Assembly: GCA_947176355.1 (NCBI GenBank) | Contig: CAMWQY010000002.1 | Coordinates: forward strand, 1-25,300 | DNA length: 25,300 nucleotides | Direction of reading: 5' to 3' | Origin: an uncultured Porphyromonadaceae bacterium | Lineage (GTDB): Bacteria; Bacteroidota; Bacteroidia; Bacteroidales; Muribaculaceae | In this document: positions 6,457 through 13,414 of the stretch, piece after piece | Layout of the letters: every line of letters begins with the position of its first letter | Position numbering within the stretch: the stretch's first letter is position 1 | Position numbers and translations under genes: made by a program | Notes under the pieces: generated by a model | Database searches by the model: none | Seen by the model: only the letters and a program-made list of their open reading frames with translations | What the model was told of the DNA's origin: nothing

Positions 6457-8646
6457 ATGACTCGTTATCAAAAGGGATTTTTAGGTTTTATTGGAGTGAT
6501 GTTGCTGGTTTTCTTCGGCAACATCGCTTTCTGTGCACTTGCTCAGCAAGTCAAGAAAAAGGATGCCCGGAAAAAAGAGGAAACTTATACCCGCCCGGCT
6601 CCTTCAAAGCCAATCAAACCTATCATACCTTCTCAAAACCGCTATCAAAGCGACAAGGTCTTCCTTGAATATGCGGATAGCCTATATAAACTTCAACCTG
6701 CCTGGAACGACACTACTGAAAGACAAATAGTTACCGGCAATGTCAAATTCCGCCAAGGCTCCCTATGGATGTTCTGCGATTCGGCATACTACTATCCGGA
6801 AATCAACTCTCTGGATGCTTTCGGACATATACGTATGGAGCAAGGAGATACCCTTTTCGTGTGGGCTGACCAACTCTATTACAACGGAGATGCAAAACTC
6901 GCAAAACTCACAAAGGGTCCTTCCGAACCGAAAGTCCGACTCAAAGATCCGAGTGGTGAACTCCTCACGGATACTCTTGACTATGACGTAAATCTCGAAA
7001 CTGGATTCTACGGTTGCGGAGGTCTTCTTAAGGACGATGTCAACACCTTGACTTCCATTTTCGGACAGTATAACAGCAGGACAAAAGACGCTGAGTTCTT
7101 CTACGATGTAGAACTTGTCAACCACAAAGATAATTTCACACTTCTGAGCGACACCCTTTACTACAATACAGCCACCCACATGGCACGCATTGATAGCCCT
7201 ACGGATATTTATGGACCCAATGATACTATCTACACTTCTAAAGGATGGTATAATACTCAACTCAACAATCTTGAGATGCTTCATCGATCCACAATCATTC
7301 ATAAGGATTCACTCGGAAGGGCTACAATTCTGGAAGGAGATTCCATAATCTACGACAACGCTACCCGAATAAGTTGGGCTTATCAATATCGCGACATCTC
7401 AAAACTTTCACAACCTACCATTATAACCGACACTGCCAATAAAATAATTCTGATAAGTGCCTTCGGAATGTATAATGACTCCACTAAGGAAGCATTTGCT
7501 ACCGGATATCCTCTGCTTAAGGAATACTCACGTCCTGACACTCTTTTCCTTAGAGCAGACTCAATATTCACGTATATTCGACAAGATACGATAAGAGTGC
7601 CAAAATTCTATCCTGAAAAATTCGTGAAAGAACCTTTCAGTGCTGACAACTTTGAATATCTGGAATTGCAATTTGATGAAGACTCTGAATTTATGTCTCC
7701 TATCTCAAAAGAGGAAATGAAAAGCCTTCTGGTGTCTATGCTTAACATTATAAAAGAAGAGCATACCCCTAAAATTGAAGTTGAAGTTGACGCTACTGTA
7801 ATTCCTGATTCCACAGAATCGTCTGACAGTATTTTCATTTCTGAAGACACCGTAATATCTGACACTTCTGATTTGTCGGAATCTTTAGAGAAGTCAGAAT
7901 CTATTGAACCATCAGACTCTTCCTTGATATCCAACGTTCCTAAAAGCCGAATCCCCGAAAAGCAACCTCCGGTGCAAGAGGAGCCAAAGGAAGAAATTGA
8001 GATGATCATAAAAGAAATCAGAGACTACCATATAGCCAAAGCCTATCCAAGAGCCCGCTTCTTCAATCAAGACATACAGGGAGTAGCAGACACATTAGAG
8101 ATATATGAAAACGACTCTTTGATGTTTATGAAACGAAAACCGGTGGTATGGAATGCAGAGCGACAAGTGAACGGAGAGGAAATAATCCTTCATTTCAACG
8201 ACTCTACTGTTGACTATGCCAACCTCCCAAAATCCGGATTCATGGCGGAACACGTCGATGAGGATTTCTACAATCAACTTTCTGGCAAAAAAATGGAAGC
8301 TTGGTTTGAAGATAGCTATCTGAAACGTCTGTACGTCGACGGAAATGTCCAAGTGATAATGCTTCCGATGGAGAATGACTCTTCCTTCAATAAACTTGTG
8401 GATGCAGAGAGCAGTTACATGACCGTAGACTTAGAAGACAAGCAGATTCAGAAGATCAAAATGTGGCCCGAAGTGACCGGAAACGCGACCCCTATTTTCC
8501 TTATCAAGAAGGCTCAAAAATATCTTCCCAATTTCCGTTGGCTCGATGCCATACGTCCGAAACGAACCGTGATCGACGGCATTGTCCGCTGGGACGACGA
8601 ACTCGGCGAAATCCCCGAAGAACTTGAAATGTACTTCTTAGAATAA
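6457..8646 (+). CDS. OstA-like protein (LptD N-terminal/LptA-like beta-jellyroll)
   Basis: A 729-aa envelope protein with an N-terminal membrane anchor or uncleaved signal (about 9-30). It has repeated LptA/OstA-type strands such as V-T-G-N-V-K-F-R-Q-G and D-S-A-Y-Y-Y near 90-115, and later L-E-G-D-S-I-I-Y-D. Family knowledge places such proteins in lipopolysaccharide transport or outer-membrane assembly. No LptD barrel is present. A Ser/Glu/Asp-rich low-complexity stretch at about 440-515 interrupts the fold, and an OstA-like segment resumes after it (V-Y-V-D-G-N-V-Q-V near 625). It starts directly after the surA stop with no gap. Pairing with surA recalls the lptD-surA operon of E. coli. 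Confidence 0.85.
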   Translation: MTRYQKGFLGFIGVMLLVFFGNIAFCALAQQVKKKDARKKEETYTRPAPSKPIKPIIPSQNRYQSDKVFLEYADSLYKLQPAWNDTTERQIVTGNVKFRQGSLWMFCDSAYYYPEINSLDAFGHIRMEQGDTLFVWADQLYYNGDAKLAKLTKGPSEPKVRLKDPSGELLTDTLDYDVNLETGFYGCGGLLKDDVNTLTSIFGQYNSRTKDAEFFYDVELVNHKDNFTLLSDTLYYNTATHMARIDSPTDIYGPNDTIYTSKGWYNTQLNNLEMLHRSTIIHKDSLGRATILEGDSIIYDNATRISWAYQYRDISKLSQPTIITDTANKIILISAFGMYNDSTKEAFATGYPLLKEYSRPDTLFLRADSIFTYIRQDTIRVPKFYPEKFVKEPFSADNFEYLELQFDEDSEFMSPISKEEMKSLLVSMLNIIKEEHTPKIEVEVDATVIPDSTESSDSIFISEDTVISDTSDLSESLEKSESIEPSDSSLISNVPKSRIPEKQPPVQEEPKEEIEMIIKEIRDYHIAKAYPRARFFNQDIQGVADTLEIYENDSLMFMKRKPVVWNAERQVNGEEIILHFNDSTVDYANLPKSGFMAEHVDEDFYNQLSGKKMEAWFEDSYLKRLYVDGNVQVIMLPMENDSSFNKLVDAESSYMTVDLEDKQIQKIKMWPEVTGNATPIFLIKKAQKYLPNFRWLDAIRPKRTVIDGIVRWDDELGEIPEELEMYFLE

Positions 8647-8706
8647 ATCATCTTAATATATTTATATTCAATACCCTACAAACTTAACAAACAACTGACC
8701 ACACCC

Positions 8707-10623
8707 ATGGACATCATCCGTCTCTTACCTGACTCTGTAGCTAATCAGATTGCTGCCGGCGAAGTCATTCAACGCCCCGCATCGGTAATCAAGGAGCTTG
8801 TGGAAAATGCTGCGGATGCCGGTGCCACTGACATTAAGATTTTCATCAAGGATGCCGGCAAGACTCTGATCCAAGTTGTCGATAACGGTAAGGGTATGTC
8901 TGAAACTGACGCTCGTATGGCTTTCGAACGCCATGCCACTTCCAAAATTAAAAGTGCTGAAGATCTTTTTTCTCTTCACACCATGGGATTTCGTGGCGAG
9001 GCTTTGCCATCTATATGCGCCATTTCTCAAGTAGAACTTCGCACACGCACAGAAGATTCTCAGATGGGCACACGTCTGATTATAAATGGTTCTAAGGCTG
9101 AAAGTCAGGAACCCTGTATGTGCGATAAAGGGACTTCTATAAGCATCCGGAATCTTTTTTTCAATTTGCCGGCACGTCGAAAATTTCTAAAGTCGGATGC
9201 CGGAGAGCTTGGCCATATCATGCGCGAGTTTGAGCGAATGGCACTTGTAAACAATAATCTTCGTATATGTATTGACACCGGCAGCCGTATAATCGACCTT
9301 CGTCCCGGCTCTATGCTACAGCGCATAAACGATATTTGGAAAAACAACCTCAACATGCAGCTTATTCCAATCGACGTTGACACAGACCTTGTAAAGATTC
9401 AAGGATTCGTCTCTCGTCCGGAATATGCACGAAGAAGGAATGCTCTCTGGCATCTCATAGCCAATGGCAGACACATCAACCATCTGAAGATGCATAAGGT
9501 GATCACCGGATGCTTCGATAATCTTATAGCCTCCGACACCCAACCCTGCTACTTCATCAAAATTCAAGTTGATCCTTCTGAAATAGACATCAACATTCAC
9601 CCGAGTAAAAATGAAGTGAAGCTCGAACGAGAAAAGGAGATTCTCAGCATCTTGGGTGCAAGCATCAAGGCAGCTCTCGGCAAATTTGCCGCGACGCCTC
9701 AGATTGATTTCGACACTGATCTCGTCCCCATACAAGCTCCCGGTGAAGGATCTCCGGAAAATCCTACCATCCAAGTGCCTTCCGATTATAATCCTTTCGA
9801 GATTCAAACCGGAAATGGCTTTATTCCTAACGAAGAGGAAGGTATCTATTCAGGCTCATACCCGGAGACAAAATTCGGAGGTAACTTCGGATCAAGCTAT
9901 TACGGAAACAGAGAAAACCGAAGCAATGTCAGAAATTGGGATTCTCTCTACAATCGATTTATGAATCGCCAGGAGGAATCTGCACTCGAAAAGACTCCTA
10001 TAGAAGGCGTACTCCCTGCCATCGAAGAAAATTTAAGTATGCCGGTAAGGGAATGCTTCCAATATGCTGATAAATACATCATCACCTCTACCCGCGACGG
10101 TGTTATGATAATCGATCAGCATCGGGCTCATCTTAAAATCCTCTTTGAAGATTGCCTTAGAAGCATCCGGCGCATGGAGGTGACAAGCCAACGTGTTCTC
10201 TTCCCGGAATCTATCACCCTTGATTTCGAACAGCAAGATGCTCTCGCTCGAATCCAAACCGAGCTATCCGCTATAGGGTTTTCTCTCGAATACGAAGAAG
10301 ATAACAGATGGCAAATTGTAGCCGTGCCCACCATGATCAGCCAGAGCGATGCTAAAGAAACTATCCTTAGGATCCTTGAATCAGTCAGAGAGGAATCTGA
10401 TTCTTTCGGTACTACAGCCAATCCCATGGATGACATTATGGAACGCATGGCGCTCATTATGGCAAGAAGCGCAGCCATCACTCGAGGACGCCGCCTCTCA
10501 CCCGCTGAAATGGAGAATCTCGTCGGTCAACTCATGTCGCTACCTGATCCGTCACTGACCCCTAATGGCAACCTCATATTCACTATCCTTGACGAAGAGC
10601 GTCTTAAATCGCTTCTAAGTTAA
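8707..10623 (+). CDS. mutL: DNA mismatch repair protein MutL
   Basis: The mismatch-repair matchmaker coupling MutS to downstream excision (638 aa). The GHKL ATPase motifs are clear at the N terminus: ELVENAADAG, DNGKGM and GFRGEAL. A variable, glycine/asparagine-rich linker (about 335-440) leads to the C-terminal dimerisation domain. The endonuclease motif D-Q-H-A-x2-E-x4-E reads D470-Q-H-R-A-H-L-K-I-L-F-E481, losing the Ala and the first Glu. The later motifs A-C-H-S-A and C-P-H-G-R-P read A586-R-S-A-A and T618-P-N-G-N-L. Metal-dependent nicking may therefore be absent or altered. The gene lies 60 bp after the OstA-like gene with no terminator between, so it is probably co-transcribed. Confidence 0.95.
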   Translation: MDIIRLLPDSVANQIAAGEVIQRPASVIKELVENAADAGATDIKIFIKDAGKTLIQVVDNGKGMSETDARMAFERHATSKIKSAEDLFSLHTMGFRGEALPSICAISQVELRTRTEDSQMGTRLIINGSKAESQEPCMCDKGTSISIRNLFFNLPARRKFLKSDAGELGHIMREFERMALVNNNLRICIDTGSRIIDLRPGSMLQRINDIWKNNLNMQLIPIDVDTDLVKIQGFVSRPEYARRRNALWHLIANGRHINHLKMHKVITGCFDNLIASDTQPCYFIKIQVDPSEIDINIHPSKNEVKLEREKEILSILGASIKAALGKFAATPQIDFDTDLVPIQAPGEGSPENPTIQVPSDYNPFEIQTGNGFIPNEEEGIYSGSYPETKFGGNFGSSYYGNRENRSNVRNWDSLYNRFMNRQEESALEKTPIEGVLPAIEENLSMPVRECFQYADKYIITSTRDGVMIIDQHRAHLKILFEDCLRSIRRMEVTSQRVLFPESITLDFEQQDALARIQTELSAIGFSLEYEEDNRWQIVAVPTMISQSDAKETILRILESVREESDSFGTTANPMDDIMERMALIMARSAAITRGRRLSPAEMENLVGQLMSLPDPSLTPNGNLIFTILDEERLKSLLS

Positions 10624-10631
10624 CTAAGTAG

Positions 10632-10658
10632 TATGCAAGAACATGAGCAACTTGCATA
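10632..10658 (+). terminator. Stem-loop after mutL
   Basis: The perfect 8-bp arms TATGCAAG (10632-10639) and CTTGCATA (10651-10658) enclose an 11-nt loop. The sequence after it, ATTGGATAACTTTTATTG, has only a weak T tract. It may end the lipoprotein-surA-ostA-mutL transcript inefficiently or protect its 3' end. Confidence 0.5.
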
Positions 10659-10760
10659 ATTGGATAACTTTTATTGTTGACAGATTTTATAGAAATCTAA
10701 TAATCAAATTATTATAGTAAATTTCTGATAATTTTATCAAAAATTCGTCACAAAAAGTTT

Positions 10761-10790
10761 ATGTTTTTTGGAAAAATTTTACGAACTTTG
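10761..10790 (+). promoter_or_regulatory. Possible promoter for nrdJ (imperfect boxes)
   Basis: GAACTTTG at 10783-10790 matches TAnnTTTG except at the first base. It lies 19 bp after ATG (10761-10763), one base off the TTG -33 element. The spacing is right but both boxes are imperfect. Upstream are two AT-rich dyads: AGATTT/AAATCT at 10682-10698 and TAATAAT/ATTATTA at 10698-10714. No cobalamin riboswitch is visible. Confidence 0.45.
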
Positions 10791-10827
10791 CATCCAAATA
10801 TCAAACAACTTTTACAGCTTTAACGAA

Positions 10828-13368
10828 ATGTCTGACCAAGCAAAACGATACTCAAGCGATGAGGCTTACCAAGGTGCCCTCGAATACTTCAACGGCGACG
10901 AACTTGCCGCTCGCGTCTGGGCAAGCAAGTATGCTCTAAAAGACTCCTACGGCAATCTCTACGAACGAACTCCCGATGATATGCACCATCGTATAGCTTC
11001 CGAGATAGCCCGAATTGAAAACAAATATCCAAATCCGATGAGCGAAGAGGAAATCTACGACCTGATCAAAGATTTCCGCTATATCGTACCCCAAGGAAGC
11101 CCAATGGCAGGTATCGGTAATAATTTTCAAGTAGGTTCCCTGTCAAACTGCTTTGTAATTGGTCTTGACGGTCATCCCGACTCCTACGGTGGAATCATCC
11201 GTGAAGATGAGGAGCAAGTGCAGCTGATGAAGCGCCGCGGCGGTGTAGGACACGACCTCAGCCACCTGCGCCCGAAAGGTACACCTGTAAAGAATTCCGC
11301 CATAACATCCACCGGACTCGTGCCCTTTATGGAACGTTACAGCAATTCCACTCGTGAAGTGGCGCAAGACGGACGTCGTGGTGCTCTTATGCTGACTGTC
11401 AGTATCAAGCACCCCGATTCAGAAGGATTTATAGATGCAAAGATGGAGCAAGGGAAAGTGACCGGTGCCAACGTTTCTGTAAGAATCGACGACACTTTCA
11501 TGCTTTGTGCTGAGAGTGGGACTCCTTACGTACAGAAATTCCCTGTTAATTCTGACGACCCTATCTTCTCCAAGGAAATCGATGCATCTGCTCTCTGGAA
11601 AAAAATAGTCCATAACGCTTGGAAAAGCGCCGAACCGGGCGTGCTTTTCTGGGATACTATAATCAAGGAGAGTGTACCGGATTGCTATGATGATCTCGGT
11701 TTTGAGACCATTTCGACAAATCCATGTGGTGAAATTCCACTATGTCCTTACGATAGTTGCCGTCTGACTGCGATCAACCTCTACAGCTACGTCAAAAATC
11801 CATTCACTCCCGAAGCAAGTTTCGACTTCGAACTATTCAAAAAGCACGTTGGAAAAGCTCAACGAATCATGGACGATATAATCGACCTTGAAATGGAAAA
11901 AATCGAAAAGATAATCTCCAAGATCAAGGAAGATCCTGAAACTGCAGAAGTAAAATCTACAGAACTCCATCTTTGGGAGAAAATCAGGGATAAGACTCTT
12001 CTCGGCCGTCGCACCGGATGCGGCACTACCGGTGAAGGAGACATGCTCGCTGCTCTCGGACTCTGTTACGGCACTCCCGAAGCCACTGCTTTCTCTACCG
12101 AGGTGCATAAGCAACTTGCTCTCGCCTACTATTCAGCTTCTGTAGATGCAGCCGAAGAACGCGGTGCTTTCGAAATATATGATGCAGAGAGAGAAAAGAA
12201 CAATCCGTTTATACTCCGAATCAAAGAAGCTGATCCTGAGCTTTATGAGCGTATGGCAAAACATGGTCGCCGTAACATCGCCTGCCTTACAATCGCTCCT
12301 ACCGGCACCACCTCTCTCATGACTCAGACCACTTCCGGACTTGAACCGGTCTTCCTCCCTGTCTACAAACGCCGCCGTAAAATTGTGCCGGGGGATGAAA
12401 ACGTATCCGTAGATTTTGTGGATGAAGTGGGCGAAGCTTACGAAGAATTTCTCGTCTACCATCCCAAATTCATCGAATGGATGCGCTTGAACGGAATGGA
12501 GACTAAGAAAAATATGAGCCAAGAAGAAGTCGACGAGCTCGTAAAAAAATCTCCTTACTACAAAGCTACGTCTAACGACATTGACTGGATGGAAAAGGTG
12601 CGTATGCAAGGTGCTGTGCAAAAATGGGTAGACCATTCAATTTCGGTGACCATCAACCTTCCCTCTGATGTCACGGAAGAACTCGTCGGTCAACTCTATA
12701 TGGAAGCTTGGAAAGCCGGTTGCAAGGGTTGCACTGTATATCGCGACGGATCCCGCAACAATGTGCTTGAGGCAGTGAAGAAGAAAGAAGACAACAAAGC
12801 TCCCCTCATCCATACCCCTGACCATGTCGCTAAGCGTCCTACCGAACTGGAAGCCGACGTAGTCCGCTTCCAGAACAATAAGGAAAAATGGATCGCATTT
12901 GTCGGTTTGGTCGACGGCAAACCTTACGAGATTTTCACCGGTCTTGCCGACGATGAAGACGGAATCTTCTGCCCGAAGAGCATAAACCACGGAAAGATCA
13001 TAAAGCAAACGCTTCCTGACGGGCGCAAGCGCTACGACTTCCAATTCATCAACAAGCGCGGTTATAAGACCACTATAGAAGGTCTCAGCGAAAAATTCAA
13101 ACCTGAATTCTGGAACTATGCAAAATTAATTTCCGGCGTCCTTCGCTATGGAATGCCTATCGATCAAGTCATCAAACTTGTTCAGGGACTGGAACTTGAC
13201 TCCAATAGCATCAATACTTGGAAGAACGGCGTAGAGCGCGCTTTGAAAAAATATGTGCCTAATGGCACTGCAGGAAGTGGAAAATGTCCGAACTGTGGAG
13301 CCGAGTCACTTGTTTATCAAGAAGGATGCCTTATCTGCACTTCTTGTGGCAACTCACGTTGCGGATAA
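10828..13368 (+). CDS. nrdJ: Adenosylcobalamin-dependent (class II) ribonucleotide reductase
   Basis: Reduces ribonucleotides to deoxyribonucleotides using adenosylcobalamin, oxygen-independently, in the cytoplasm. Active-site features are present: Cys108 in SLSNCFV, the N298-P-C300-G-E302 catalytic loop, and the substrate loop GTTSLMTQTTSGLEPVF. The C terminus carries a Cys-rich zinc-ribbon-like tail (CPNCG, then CLICTSCGNSRCG) containing the redox cysteines. There is no N-terminal ATP-cone. The open frame extends upstream to a TTG at 10768, but that would put the candidate -7 promoter box inside the gene. The ATG at 10828 (MSDQAKRYSSDEAY) gives a normal family start and 846 aa. malQ follows after 46 bp without a terminator. 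Confidence 0.93.
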   Translation: MSDQAKRYSSDEAYQGALEYFNGDELAARVWASKYALKDSYGNLYERTPDDMHHRIASEIARIENKYPNPMSEEEIYDLIKDFRYIVPQGSPMAGIGNNFQVGSLSNCFVIGLDGHPDSYGGIIREDEEQVQLMKRRGGVGHDLSHLRPKGTPVKNSAITSTGLVPFMERYSNSTREVAQDGRRGALMLTVSIKHPDSEGFIDAKMEQGKVTGANVSVRIDDTFMLCAESGTPYVQKFPVNSDDPIFSKEIDASALWKKIVHNAWKSAEPGVLFWDTIIKESVPDCYDDLGFETISTNPCGEIPLCPYDSCRLTAINLYSYVKNPFTPEASFDFELFKKHVGKAQRIMDDIIDLEMEKIEKIISKIKEDPETAEVKSTELHLWEKIRDKTLLGRRTGCGTTGEGDMLAALGLCYGTPEATAFSTEVHKQLALAYYSASVDAAEERGAFEIYDAEREKNNPFILRIKEADPELYERMAKHGRRNIACLTIAPTGTTSLMTQTTSGLEPVFLPVYKRRRKIVPGDENVSVDFVDEVGEAYEEFLVYHPKFIEWMRLNGMETKKNMSQEEVDELVKKSPYYKATSNDIDWMEKVRMQGAVQKWVDHSISVTINLPSDVTEELVGQLYMEAWKAGCKGCTVYRDGSRNNVLEAVKKKEDNKAPLIHTPDHVAKRPTELEADVVRFQNNKEKWIAFVGLVDGKPYEIFTGLADDEDGIFCPKSINHGKIIKQTLPDGRKRYDFQFINKRGYKTTIEGLSEKFKPEFWNYAKLISGVLRYGMPIDQVIKLVQGLELDSNSINTWKNGVERALKKYVPNGTAGSGKCPNCGAESLVYQEGCLICTSCGNSRCG

Positions 13369-13414
13369 AATGTCTTGTTAACCTGAAAACTCAACCTGAA
13401 AACCAGAAAAACTA

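Noticed and set aside
10677..10705. TTGACA at 10677-10682 as a sigma-70-type -35 element for nrdJ
   Set aside because: Bacteroidetes promoters follow the TTG/TAnnTTTG pattern, and no good TATAAT lies at 17 bp.
10624..10827. Cobalamin riboswitch before the B12-dependent nrdJ
   Set aside because: The leader is only about 200 bp, AT-rich, and lacks a recognisable B12 box.
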